Virus record (IMG/VR): IMGVR_UViG_3300030110_003801
Span: 1-46,128 of that record
Source: a virus
DNA length: 46,128 nt
Strand: one strand, 5' to 3'
In this document: positions 28,573 through 36,279 of the stretch, piece by piece
Position numbering within the stretch: the first letter of the stretch is position 1
Layout: the number at the start of each line of letters is the position of its first letter
Notes under the pieces: model-generated
Database searches by the model: none
Told to the model about the DNA's origin: nothing
What the model saw: the letters and a program-made list of their open reading frames with translations, nothing else
Made by a program: the position numbers and the translations under genes

Positions 28573-30840
28573 TTAACTAGAACGTAGCATTCTTTTTATA
28601 TTGTCTGCAATCTCTGCATCTTCCTCGTTCAGTTCACCATCTTTTTTTAGTTCAGCTCTAGTCCTTTCTCTCTGATCCTGAAGCTCCCCTCTTAATAATG
28701 TTTGGTCTACTTCATGTTGTCTGGCTCTTTCAGATTCTTCCATTTGCATTTCCATCATTTGCTCTTGGTCTAACCTAGCCATTTCCTGTTCTTGTTGAGC
28801 GTCTGCCATCATTTGGTTTTCTGCAGCCATTTGTTGGTTATCCGTTCTGTTGGTAGCAGTTTTAAGATTAATCTGATGCTGTCTCATTGCTGTAGCAACT
28901 TCATCAGCGTCTGCTCTGTTAAATAAATTAGCAGCTACATTATTGTCTATTAATCCCATTTGGAATAACGTCAATATTAAATTGTTCGTAGTTTCCAATT
29001 GTGTTTCTTTTGGCTGTGACCTTTCGATAAAAATTCTAAAATCCTCTAACATCATTTCTTTTGTAATGTTGATTCTTTCTAAACCTTTGTCTCCGGTTAT
29101 CATTGTAAGCTTTCTAGGGTTGTCGTGGTAAATCCTTTTACCAACTGTAGCCATATGTTGGTATGCTTGCTTAAGTATTGATGTTAAAGCAAAATAAAAT
29201 GGCTCTTGAATTAAGGTACCTCTTTGTATTTGAGATTGAATAACACCAACTAAAGAGTCTCCTTGAGTTCCTGTCATAGCCTCATTTATCCCTGTTACAT
29301 CCTGAAGGCTTACCTGCATTTCTTTAACTAAGCTAAAAATCTGGTTAACACCTCCACCAAGATCGGTACCATACGTTCCAATAGCATTTTGTACTGACCC
29401 AGTCCTTGTAATGTCAACAGTAATTGGTTTGCCTTTATTAATGTTTCTTTGAATTTTTTCCTCACCATCTCTAGGGTCTATAGCGTTTTTAGCTATAACA
29501 GTTCCTGAACCTCTCATGTTATTCACATGTGATTCCGCTATGGATAGCATCCTATTAATAAACCTTTGAGGTTGTATTGCGTCATCTAATGGTGAAAGAA
29601 CTTCTCCTTTATCATAAGACCAAGCGTAAAACTTAATTGGAAACTCTACATTAGAAGGGTCAAACCAATATGTTTCTTCATACGGCAAAATACCGTGTTC
29701 CAAAACTATATCTTCGCTTCCTGCTCCTAAATTACCAACTTCTTCTTTTGGTATAAATGTGCAATACCTTAGTACGTCAACGTATATTTTTGCTTTCTTC
29801 TTTTTACCTAGTATTTCTTTATGAGAATCGTTTGGTGGGTCGATTAAGTCTTTTGTAGTATAAGCACTATTTTCGTGATCGATTAAAGTAAAGAAAGGGT
29901 ATCCATACTCATCATTAACCCATCCATACCACTGCTGTTCCGTATCTTTCCAGAATGTTTCAAATACAGGTATCTTACTTCCTGTATGGTTGTAAAACTG
30001 CTGTACTATCTTATTGACCGATGTGCTTTCGTTTTTAGAAGCTTGTTCAATTGTTCTTCTTTGTTCATTAGTAATGCCTTGCCATCTTTCTAGAATTGAT
30101 GGTACATCATGGTAATACCATCTACCTTGGTACTCTGCATCAGTTAAATCAGGTTTTTGTGCTGATCTATCAAACCAACAATACATTGGGTCAACTGCTT
30201 CTCCAATATAATTTGAGTTATACTCAGAACCCATATATGCACCTAAACCAGTAATGGCTAAATGCTTTGTAGTAATGAATTTTATTTGGTCAATATCAAC
30301 ATGCTTTTCCATCCATTGCAATAAACCATTAATATCTCTTTCGTATTCATTGACGAATACATTTTCAAATATCTCCATGGTTTCCTCTCTCGTCTCACCG
30401 AGAGGGATGCTTTTATCGATATGCTTTTCCATTAAATCATCTGACTCTCTAGCGTCATGATAAAATGCAAGCTTTGCCAATTCTTCTTCTCTTTTGTTGA
30501 TTACATAATCAGATTGAGCTTTTGCTCTTGCACGATATGGTAGTCTAATAGCATTACCTACGTACTGCTCTACCATTGGTCTAATCATGTTCTTTTGAAA
30601 CTTCAGTCGATTCCGAATATCTCCGGACTCATCCATAAAGAAAGCTTCTAGGTCTTCATCAAATATCCACTGATTACCTTTGTAGAATGACCAGTTAATC
30701 ATTGATTTCTTTACGTAAGCCTGGTGTAATGGATGATTCAATCCATTTAAAACCCACCTACCAAATCTTAAATGATAATCTTTATCTTTCTTCTCCTCTA
30801 TTCTATTTGGCCTATGTGATTCAGTTATGTAAAACAGCAT
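28573..30840 (-). CDS. Portal protein, 755 aa
   Basis: The length is that of crAss-like portals. The N-terminal region has INWSFYKGNQWIFDED (about 48-63) and QKNMIRPMVEQYVGNAIRLP (about 82-101), the K/N-x-I-R-P-x-V-E-Q-Y pattern found in portal proteins of this group. A wing region contains YNSNYIGEAVDPMYCWFD. The stem/crown region (about 455-560) includes VSLQDVTGINEAMTG, the helix and turn preceding the portal tunnel loop in many families. The C-terminal 100 residues are Met/Gln/Glu-rich coiled coil (AENQMMADAQQEQEMARLDQ), likely the barrel or a packaged-DNA-facing helix. It is downstream of the terminase and upstream of scaffold, the usual order. Confidence 0.9.
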   Translation of the reverse strand: MLFYITESHRPNRIEEKKDKDYHLRFGRWVLNGLNHPLHQAYVKKSMINWSFYKGNQWIFDEDLEAFFMDESGDIRNRLKFQKNMIRPMVEQYVGNAIRLPYRARAKAQSDYVINKREEELAKLAFYHDARESDDLMEKHIDKSIPLGETREETMEIFENVFVNEYERDINGLLQWMEKHVDIDQIKFITTKHLAITGLGAYMGSEYNSNYIGEAVDPMYCWFDRSAQKPDLTDAEYQGRWYYHDVPSILERWQGITNEQRRTIEQASKNESTSVNKIVQQFYNHTGSKIPVFETFWKDTEQQWYGWVNDEYGYPFFTLIDHENSAYTTKDLIDPPNDSHKEILGKKKKAKIYVDVLRYCTFIPKEEVGNLGAGSEDIVLEHGILPYEETYWFDPSNVEFPIKFYAWSYDKGEVLSPLDDAIQPQRFINRMLSIAESHVNNMRGSGTVIAKNAIDPRDGEEKIQRNINKGKPITVDITRTGSVQNAIGTYGTDLGGGVNQIFSLVKEMQVSLQDVTGINEAMTGTQGDSLVGVIQSQIQRGTLIQEPFYFALTSILKQAYQHMATVGKRIYHDNPRKLTMITGDKGLERINITKEMMLEDFRIFIERSQPKETQLETTNNLILTLFQMGLIDNNVAANLFNRADADEVATAMRQHQINLKTATNRTDNQQMAAENQMMADAQQEQEMARLDQEQMMEMQMEESERARQHEVDQTLLRGELQDQRERTRAELKKDGELNEEDAEIADNIKRMLRSS

Positions 30841-30851
30841 ACTTTAAAGTT

Positions 30852-31427
30852 TTAATCTTGGTCTATTTCTGATAAAACATCTTTAAGCGATATCTTAACT
30901 TCAGCTTTACGATTGTTTTTCTCAACTATCTTAATACCGAAACCACCTTCTATCCTATCTACAAGTTTTGGCAAATCTGCCGATACCTTAGATAGTAATG
31001 CTTGATATTCTTTCTTTTCATCACCAGTCATCATCTTCCTGGTTTGCTTGTCAATTATAACAAGATCTTGCATTGCTTCAAAAATATACTCGGTATTTAA
31101 CTTTGCTTTTAGTCTTACAGTTGGAACATAAGTAGTCATTTTTGCAATTGCCAGCTTTAGCTTTGAAGGTATAATTCCTTTTCGTAAACCGTCTATCATC
31201 GATTTATCTCTTCGGTATCCTTCAAACGCAGTTTCAGCTGCTTGCACAACTCTAATCTTTTTGTCCAGTTTTGCTAAAGGGCTAGTACGATTTCCTACAT
31301 ACCAACAAAACTTTAATTCTCTTGCGTTTAATTCCTCAAATTCTTCTACATCTGCGAGTTCTGGATAATCCAGCTTCATATCTCGCTTGGATGGTTCAAA
31401 TAATGAAATTACTAACTCTTTACTCAT
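30852..31427 (-). CDS. Unknown head-module protein, 191 aa
   Basis: I do not recognise this protein. Residues 30-60 (ELNARELKFCWYVGNRTSPL) and 60-80 form a short conserved-looking helical unit, and the remainder is amphipathic helix with Lys and Glu (QALLSKVSADLPKLVDRIEG). The C-terminus KAEVKISLKDVLSEIDQD is acidic. It is 11 bp upstream of the portal gene and follows the terminator after the 260-aa gene. Crassvirales genomes carry a small gene at this place beside the portal; whether this is its homologue needs a profile search. A packaging or portal-assembly factor is a reasonable guess. Confidence 0.55.
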   Translation of the reverse strand: MSKELVISLFEPSKRDMKLDYPELADVEEFEELNARELKFCWYVGNRTSPLAKLDKKIRVVQAAETAFEGYRRDKSMIDGLRKGIIPSKLKLAIAKMTTYVPTVRLKAKLNTEYIFEAMQDLVIIDKQTRKMMTGDEKKEYQALLSKVSADLPKLVDRIEGGFGIKIVEKNNRKAEVKISLKDVLSEIDQD

Positions 31428-31442
31428 TTCTCATTTTACGAT

Positions 31443-31467
31443 AAAAAGAAGGGGAGGTATACTCCCC
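31443..31467 (-). terminator. Rho-independent terminator after the 260-aa gene
   Basis: The arms GGGGAG (31451-31456) and CTCCCC (31462-31467) enclose a 5-nt loop. On the minus strand the stem is followed by TTCTTTTT. It begins 6 bp after the stop codon of the 260-aa gene. The arm sequence GGGGAGG resembles that of the hairpin at 35325-35346. Confidence 0.8.
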
Positions 31468-31473
31468 CGTTTT

Positions 31474-32256
31474 TTAAATAGTAATATAATTCTTTACAGA
31501 CCCTGCTAATGCTGCAATGCTTGCGGTATCCAAACCTCTAGATCCGGAAGATGCTGTTTGAGCTAAAATTTGGTCAATATCTGTTTCTAAATCAGAGAAG
31601 TTTGTTGCACCTTCACGAACATAAATTACAGCTTCTACTTCCAAGAAAGCTTTTTGTCCACTAATAGCGTTATGCGAAACAGGCTTATCGTAAATAATAG
31701 AATACTTAGTGTACTCTCCATTAGTTTGTGATGCCCCTTTTCTAGCTGCTTCAACTTCAGCAGCACTTCCTGCCGGAGCTACAAAAGCAGTATTTGTAGT
31801 AACCGATGCACCAGCTGATGATGAAGTAATACCTCCTCCTGATAAAGCCGAAGCCTTCATTGTAAGCTGAACTACGTTTGTTGAAGCAACTGCAGTTACA
31901 ACAGCGTTAGGATCATTGTTTACATCAGCTACAATAGCTGTAACAATTGCTGCAGCGTTAGTAGGTGCGGTTTTACCAATCATGGAGTACGTTCTTGTTT
32001 TTCCGTTATGCTTAACTGAAAGTGTGTACTCGGTATTAGCTGCTGGAGTAATTGCTGTAAAATCAATATACTCTTTTTCGGCAGTACCTGCTGCATAAGA
32101 TGTTTTTGAATAAGACACAATATTCTTCCATTGTATCGGTAAAATTTGGTCTGCTGCTCCTGAGTCCAGCGACACTTTTCCATTTGAAATAACAATATCT
32201 GCTCCCGAAGCTTGCAGAGTGTTAAGTACGGCTACGTCGTAATTTTTTTTTGCCAT
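31474..32256 (-). CDS. Probable abundant head protein (decoration/auxiliary), 260 aa
   Basis: The protein is Ala/Thr/Ser-rich with short beta-strand patterns (TEYTLSVKHNGKTRTYSMIG) and a repeated Ala/Val-rich stretch (NAAAIVTAIVADVNND), then NVVQLTMKASALSGGG. This composition fits a beta-structured capsid surface or fibre protein. The C-terminus ends RGLDTASIAALAGSVKNYITI. It has its own leader of 115 bp and is closed by a strong terminator, so it seems to form a separate, strongly expressed unit between terminase and portal. Candidates are head fibre, decoration or auxiliary capsid protein; I cannot choose from sequence alone. Confidence 0.6.
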   Translation of the reverse strand: MAKKNYDVAVLNTLQASGADIVISNGKVSLDSGAADQILPIQWKNIVSYSKTSYAAGTAEKEYIDFTAITPAANTEYTLSVKHNGKTRTYSMIGKTAPTNAAAIVTAIVADVNNDPNAVVTAVASTNVVQLTMKASALSGGGITSSSAGASVTTNTAFVAPAGSAAEVEAARKGASQTNGEYTKYSIIYDKPVSHNAISGQKAFLEVEAVIYVREGATNFSDLETDIDQILAQTASSGSRGLDTASIAALAGSVKNYITI

Positions 32257-32337
32257 GATTAAAATATTTAGTTAATACAGAAGAAATGCAGTTCTTCAGT
32301 ACAGTTATAAAAAACTCTGCACAGTATTACTATTCAC

Positions 32338-32362
32338 AAATATAATTTTTTTTCTTATACAA
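32338..32362 (-). promoter_or_regulatory. Weak candidate promoter upstream of the 260-aa gene
   Basis: In the 115-bp gap between terminase and the 260-aa gene the minus strand has a TTG (32360-32362) and, about 15 bp on, TATATTG, one base short of TAnnTTTG. Both spacing and element are imperfect. The long leader and the terminator downstream make an independent transcript likely. Confidence 0.25.
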
Positions 32363-32371
32363 ATCATCTAG

Positions 32372-34396
32372 TTAATTAAGATACTTAACAACCTCTCCTT
32401 TGTCATTCACCTGTGCTAGACGCATTTGAAAGTTGGTTTCTCTATTCTGAACGTACTTTGTAAACACTTTGTTCGATTTTGCACCACTAATTTTTCTTGG
32501 CTCAAATCTATTGTGTGCGTCTGCATTAATATACGCATAAGTTATTGAGAATATAACATCATCAAAATCAAACTTCAAATCAGCTGCTTGAAATCTACTT
32601 TGTCTGTGCGAGGTTGTTCCTTTCAAAGACTTCTCGACAAATGTTTTACATTGTATCCAGAACCATGGAATGTATATGTTGTCGGCATATAATTCAATCA
32701 TTTCAATAATCCTGTTTGTAATCCTTCCTGCAGTAGATGCTTTGTTGGATATACCCCACCACTTTGCAGACCCCCCTTGCAAAGACATTGGCAAATCTGC
32801 GTTAGCTACAACACCTCTTTCAAATCCATGCATTTCTCTAAAATCCAAATAAGAATCACCAATATTGGATTCGACAAGATCTTTAGTTTCACGATTGTCC
32901 ACGTTGTAATACATTCCTGCAAGTATGCATTGCAGATAACATTCCTTGTAAGACCTGATTCTCCAGTTAACTACACACGCAGGAGACATTGCAAGTGCGT
33001 CCCATACTGCGGTTGACATTTTGGATTTACCTGTTTCAGAGTTAATAGGGTCAGTTCCCTGGTAGTATCTGAACTCCCAATTCTCTTCAGGGTGCCTCCA
33101 TATTACTGATGTTGTTCTTTCGTCCTGTATTCCTTTAGTCTTCACAAACTCTACCCCTGTAACTTTATACTTTAAAAACAAATCAGGTGTTGGTTCGTTT
33201 ATGTCGTATATGGGCTGGAAGTATCCATACGAAGGCTCATCACCTTCCTTGAGCATATAGATTTTATTTATGTGTTTGTTTATTTCATGGATAGGCAATA
33301 TGGTTGCGGACTTACGAAGAAACATGTCATCGATAGACATTGGATAGTGCTGGTGAAATTGCACCTTACTTCTTTCAGCCTCTACTCCTGTAACGGAATA
33401 GTAGTATAATTTTTCTTTTTCAATAATATCTCTGGTCATACCTTCCCTTGCGTATGCATCAAAGAATAGCGGTATGATTCCGTAGTTATAATTTTTTTCT
33501 CTCCAGGCTTTGTATGCGGCTTTAAACTCTACTTCGAATACGGCACCACCTTTATCCATTTCCCCACCTGTACCCCAAGCGATAAGTTGTCGCTTCATTT
33601 CCATTTGTTTGGTTTTGGGATTGTAGAAGAATAAAGCAGGTCTACCTTCTTTCATCATAGCGGTAAATACATCCATTAGCCCAATCTCATCCATAAGGAT
33701 AAGGTTTGGTTGACCACCGTTTATTGCATCCACAGATGGTGTAACTACCTCTGCTCTAGAATTGGCTCCTCCTGATTCCCCTTTCTTTCCTTTTTCCTGA
33801 AGAGATAACATGTTGTGTGCATCGTTGTATACCTCATTCCTAAGATACCCCGGCACTCTACCAAAAGCCCACTTGATTTTATCACGAAAAATTTCCTCCC
33901 CTTTATCCTTGGTATGGGTTACAAACTTTACGTAATACGAGTTATTGAAATTAATTCTTTTACCTGCGAGCAAACCTAGTGTGGATGTAAATCCAATCTG
34001 TCTTGCTTTACCGATCATCATGTTGTATCCGCAGTCGGCTAGGAACAGTGTTATCTTTTGGGCTTCCCATGCATCAAACTTAACTCCTCCTCCATCTACG
34101 TCTCCTTCTTTCAGGAATCCGTGCTTGTTGCAGTAGTAAAGAGAGTTACCTCTACATTTCAGGTATTCAGATATAATAAAGTTTGCTTGTTCGTCAACAT
34201 CGTGAAAATCTGTGATGTCGGTTTTATCACGTAGCCATATCTCCGCTTGCTCCTGCCATTTGTTGTAAGGCTCGTAATCAATTTTATTCTGCCATCCTGA
34301 ATTGATAGAGTCAATCCATTTGACAAATTCCTTCGGATATTCCAAAGGCCGATGATCAGGTTTCCATGCGGAAAAAGGTATGCCTCCTAGGTTCAT
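32372..34396 (-). CDS. terL: Terminase large subunit (DNA-packaging ATPase/nuclease), 674 aa
   Basis: The protein packages DNA through the portal. The ATPase domain has a Walker A at 130-138 (KARQIGFTS), a deviant form in which Phe replaces the usual second Lys and the catalytic Lys is probably K130, as in the lambda-type deviant loops. Walker B is LILMDE (232-237) and the coupling motif is WGTGGE (274-279). The RNase H-like nuclease domain shows GTDPIN with D449 and a C-terminal DFDDVIFS with D612/D613. Length fits crAss-like terminases. It lies downstream of an HNH nuclease and a winged-helix gene. The call is secure from motif order. Confidence 0.93.
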   Translation of the reverse strand: MNLGGIPFSAWKPDHRPLEYPKEFVKWIDSINSGWQNKIDYEPYNKWQEQAEIWLRDKTDITDFHDVDEQANFIISEYLKCRGNSLYYCNKHGFLKEGDVDGGGVKFDAWEAQKITLFLADCGYNMMIGKARQIGFTSTLGLLAGKRINFNNSYYVKFVTHTKDKGEEIFRDKIKWAFGRVPGYLRNEVYNDAHNMLSLQEKGKKGESGGANSRAEVVTPSVDAINGGQPNLILMDEIGLMDVFTAMMKEGRPALFFYNPKTKQMEMKRQLIAWGTGGEMDKGGAVFEVEFKAAYKAWREKNYNYGIIPLFFDAYAREGMTRDIIEKEKLYYYSVTGVEAERSKVQFHQHYPMSIDDMFLRKSATILPIHEINKHINKIYMLKEGDEPSYGYFQPIYDINEPTPDLFLKYKVTGVEFVKTKGIQDERTTSVIWRHPEENWEFRYYQGTDPINSETGKSKMSTAVWDALAMSPACVVNWRIRSYKECYLQCILAGMYYNVDNRETKDLVESNIGDSYLDFREMHGFERGVVANADLPMSLQGGSAKWWGISNKASTAGRITNRIIEMIELYADNIYIPWFWIQCKTFVEKSLKGTTSHRQSRFQAADLKFDFDDVIFSITYAYINADAHNRFEPRKISGAKSNKVFTKYVQNRETNFQMRLAQVNDKGEVVKYLN

Positions 34397-34411
34397 ATAA
34401 TCAAGCTTAAC

Positions 34412-34424
34412 AACCCGTAGGGTT
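34412..34424 (+). terminator. Small hairpin with T-run between winged-helix and terminase genes
   Basis: AACCC and GGGTT flank a GTA loop, and the plus strand continues TTTC. It is a short, weak stem. If active it would stop plus-strand antisense transcripts, since the genes here run the other way. Confidence 0.25.
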
Positions 34425-34434
34425 TTTCAAAATT

Positions 34435-34980
34435 TTATTTTTCATTATAAGCAGCCACTGCATCCTTGATATTGTTATCAAAAAACATATCCACTTTCTG
34501 CTTCTTCTTGTAAATCGATCCCTTCCAAACAATAGAAGGGTTTACGTGATACGTCCTCCTGATGTTCTTCCCTGTTATCATAACAAAGTTCTTTTGGGCT
34601 AAACCATCAATTGCATCCTTGGCCGTGTTTACACCGATACCTATTCCTTTTGATAGCCCCCTCATTGTAATTCCTTTTACCAGGTTGTTGTAAGTCATTT
34701 TACCAATCAGATAAAAAAGTACCTTTGCTTCGCTTCCGGTTAATTCTTTAGCCATATCAGTAGAGCTTGCCTGGTAAGCCGTAACGTAATCCGGTTTGTA
34801 CCTTATTGCTTTTCTAATCTTCTGCAATACAAACTGTGCTTGTTCGTTGAGAACAGCTAGGACAGGTATAAACTCCCCTGTGTGTTTATCCATCACATAG
34901 ACGTGCTCTAATTGAACATTAGCATCAATGCGGTCACATTCATCCTTTATCGCTTGAAATACCTTTAGCTGTCTTTCCAT
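34435..34980 (-). CDS. RepL-like winged-helix protein; candidate small terminase or regulator, 181 aa
   Basis: The central part (about 75-150) looks like a winged helix: LTGSEAKVLFYLIGKMTYNN, then RGLSKGIGIGVNTAKDAIDG with recognition helix, and a wing ending RRTYHVNPSIVWKGS. The NP-x-x-x-K/W-K-G ending resembles the RepL family of plasmid/phage initiators and regulators. The C-terminus is basic then acidic. It is between the HNH and terminase genes, where phages often encode the small terminase, so DNA recognition for packaging is equally possible. The ATG overlaps the HNH gene by 41 bp, an unusually long overlap, but no better internal start exists. Confidence 0.6.
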   Translation of the reverse strand: MERQLKVFQAIKDECDRIDANVQLEHVYVMDKHTGEFIPVLAVLNEQAQFVLQKIRKAIRYKPDYVTAYQASSTDMAKELTGSEAKVLFYLIGKMTYNNLVKGITMRGLSKGIGIGVNTAKDAIDGLAQKNFVMITGKNIRRTYHVNPSIVWKGSIYKKKQKVDMFFDNNIKDAVAAYNEK

Positions 34981-35314
34981 TGGCCGTCTTGTTCTTTCTT
35001 AACTTCTCTAGAGATATTAAAATATTACGGTAGTATTCCATTTTAGCCTCATGGTCTTTATCCATCTCTCTTACCATAAACTTGATAATACCTTCGAAGT
35101 CCTTAACGGAGTGATCCTGTTTTAAGCTATTACATCTTTTACAGGAATATACTTTGTTGTCGTTAGATAGGATACCGCCTTTACTTTTTGGAATAATGTG
35201 GTCGGTAGTTCGATTGCCTTCCCATAATCTAGAGCCACAATAGAAGCACTCTTTATCATTACTCGGCAGCTTATTTCCGTAGCTTTTCCAGCTCTTACTT
35301 TTTTCTTTACCCAT
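34940..35314 (-). CDS. HNH endonuclease, 124 aa
   Basis: Zinc ligands C23-x2-C26 and C58-x2-C61 flank the catalytic D38-H39 and N51/N53 of an HNH fold (TTDHIIPKSKGGILSNDNKV). In many tailed phages an HNH protein encoded beside the large terminase helps cleave DNA during packaging. I place the start at the ATG at 35312-35314; a longer reading from a TTG at 35350 would be translated across the hairpin at 35325-35346. It is the first gene of the late minus-strand module. It may instead be a free-standing homing-type nuclease. Confidence 0.8.
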   Translation of the reverse strand: MGKEKSKSWKSYGNKLPSNDKECFYCGSRLWEGNRTTDHIIPKSKGGILSNDNKVYSCKRCNSLKQDHSVKDFEGIIKFMVREMDKDHEAKMEYYRNILISLEKLRKNKTANGKTAKGISSDKG

Positions 35315-35318
35315 ATTC

Positions 35319-35346
35319 AAAAAAGGGGAGGTAATCACTCCTCCCC
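35319..35346 (-). terminator. Terminator-like hairpin in the late leader (possible attenuator)
   Basis: On the minus strand CCTCCCC/GGGGAGG arms (35325-35331 and 35340-35346) enclose an 8-nt loop and are followed by TTTTTT (35319-35324). The T-run ends only 4 bp before the HNH ATG and about 42 bp after the -7 element at 35388-35395. A terminator directly after a promoter and before the first gene suggests regulated read-through. Confidence 0.7.
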
Positions 35347-35387
35347 CCAAACTCTAAAACTTATATTCATGGAAAATCATTCCTAAT

Positions 35388-35417
35388 CAAATATATGAAA
35401 AATTCCTTTGTAATCAA
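35388..35417 (-). promoter_or_regulatory. Late promoter, perfect TTG-N19-TATATTTG
   Basis: On the minus strand a TTG (35415-35417) is followed, after exactly 19 bases, by TATATTTG (35388-35395). This matches the primary-sigma consensus of Bacteroidota (TTG-N17-23-TAnnTTTG). It points toward the HNH, winged-helix and terminase genes and lies at the divergence point of the genome. It shows that late or virion genes can be read by the host polymerase. Confidence 0.75.
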
Positions 35418-35596
35418 GACAGTGACAAATTGTATTAATCTCAAATACGCTATTTAACCCTTAAATGCCTGACCATCAGTATAACTAATTATTTCCCCTA
35501 TATATCTATTTTCTCATACTAGTAAACCATGTCTACATTTATCCTTCGGAATTATGTATTATGGCATTACTAAAAAGCTAGCTGTGCTAACTAATA

Positions 35597-35632
35597 TTCT
35601 TTTCTCTCTTCTTCTCTCTTCTCTTCTCCTTT
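35597..35632 (+). repeat. Polypyrimidine tract, 36 nt
   Basis: This stretch has only C and T, mostly as TTCTCTC-type units. It touches the 11-bp repeat array. Such a strand-biased tract can melt or form triple-stranded structure and can bind single-strand proteins. No coding role is possible in frame with any gene. Confidence 0.8.
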
Positions 35633-35636
35633 GTAT

Positions 35637-35670
35637 TGCATCCGCATGGGGTATGCATTACATCTGCAAT
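35637..35670 (-). repeat. 11-bp repeat array A (minus-strand orientation)
   Basis: Read on the minus strand, units TGCAGATGTAA, TGCATACCCCA and TGCGGATGCAA lie head to tail with 11-bp spacing, and TGCA-nn-TGYA is the shared core. The middle unit is degenerate. It is 10 bp from array B and in opposite orientation to it. Confidence 0.65.
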
Positions 35671-35680
35671 GCGAAACTAA

Positions 35681-35724
35681 TGCACTTGTAATACATGTGT
35701 AATGCACTTGCAATGCATCTGCAT
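35681..35724 (+). repeat. 11-bp repeat array B (four tandem units)
   Basis: Four directly adjacent units read TGCACTTGTAA, TACATGTGTAA, TGCACTTGCAA and TGCATCTGCAT. Every unit contains a two-fold symmetric TGCA-nn-TGYA core, so a protein could bind one helical face repeatedly. The TAATGCACT junctions resemble a DnaA box (TTATNCACA) with two mismatches. The same units occur before the DnaA-like gene at 44368-44404. Confidence 0.8.
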
Positions 35725-36176
35725 AAGCTTAACGGTATGTGCATCAGTACTTTAGGGTTTTGATACCCTGTCAAATGTGAAGTTGGTGTGTCGGGGGGTA
35801 TTACTATAATGAACCGACCCCTAGCCTTTCAGGAGAAAATCGGTAACTTTAACCAGGCCAAGCCATCACAGCAATAACAATCCTTTTTTTGCGACGGGGC
35901 CCCACCATCTCAGCCCAGGACAGCTAACGTATTGATTTTCAGTGACTTACAGGACGTCGTGTAGCTTATTTATGGGGCTTTTTGGCCGTCTGGCCGTCCA
36001 CGGAAAAAAACATCACCCAACACCCACAACTACCACAATCTCAACCACTTAGAACAATTTTAACCTGCTATTTGTCCCCCGTTTTGCTCTTAATGGCCTA
36101 ACCTGTTAACAATTAGTTAACAACGACAACAAATTTTAAACTCTTCAAACCCCTGTATTTATTGACTCCAGGCCGT

Positions 36177-36207
36177 TTGTTAGTTTCCTTAGTTAAACTT
36201 TTATTTG
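36177..36207 (+). promoter_or_regulatory. Candidate early promoter TTG-N20-TTTATTTG
   Basis: A TTG (36177-36179) is followed after 20 bases by TTTATTTG (36200-36207), one base from TAnnTTTG. It faces the early plus-strand operon and lies 72 bp before its first small gene. The 16-bp string TTAAACTTTTATTTGC ending here (36193-36208) recurs exactly at 38895-38910. Confidence 0.45.
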
Positions 36208-36279
36208 CTTTATTCAATAATGCGTCGTATCATTGTCCTGTTGCCGAACTAATAGCAACAACTTTAAAACTTTATTAAA

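Larger units (their letters stand above)
35351..36279. other. Gene-free divergent intergenic region, candidate origin/control region
   Basis: No credible gene is seen in these 929 bases; the longest frames are short and uncoupled. The region holds the late promoter, a 36-nt pure pyrimidine tract (35597-35632), two 11-bp repeat arrays (35637-35724), a G-run/C-run pair near 35793-35821, and the early promoter candidate at 36177-36207. Its left end is AT-rich and the centre is relatively GC-rich. The set of iterons plus polypyrimidine tract at the point where transcription diverges fits a replication origin. This is inferred from layout, not shown. Confidence 0.55.

Noticed and set aside
35315-35350. 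Longer HNH reading from a TTG at 35350
   Set aside because: It would be translated through the terminator-like hairpin and adds an odd Gly-rich leader; the ATG at 35314 directly precedes the conserved domain.
35793-35821. Possible stem between GGGG and CCCC runs in the intergenic region
   Set aside because: The arms are short and their flanks (GTCGGGG and CCGACCCC) do not pair well in any register.
36220-36252. Ten-codon leader peptide MRRIIVLLPN after the early promoter
   Set aside because: Too short to judge and with no attenuator structure following it.
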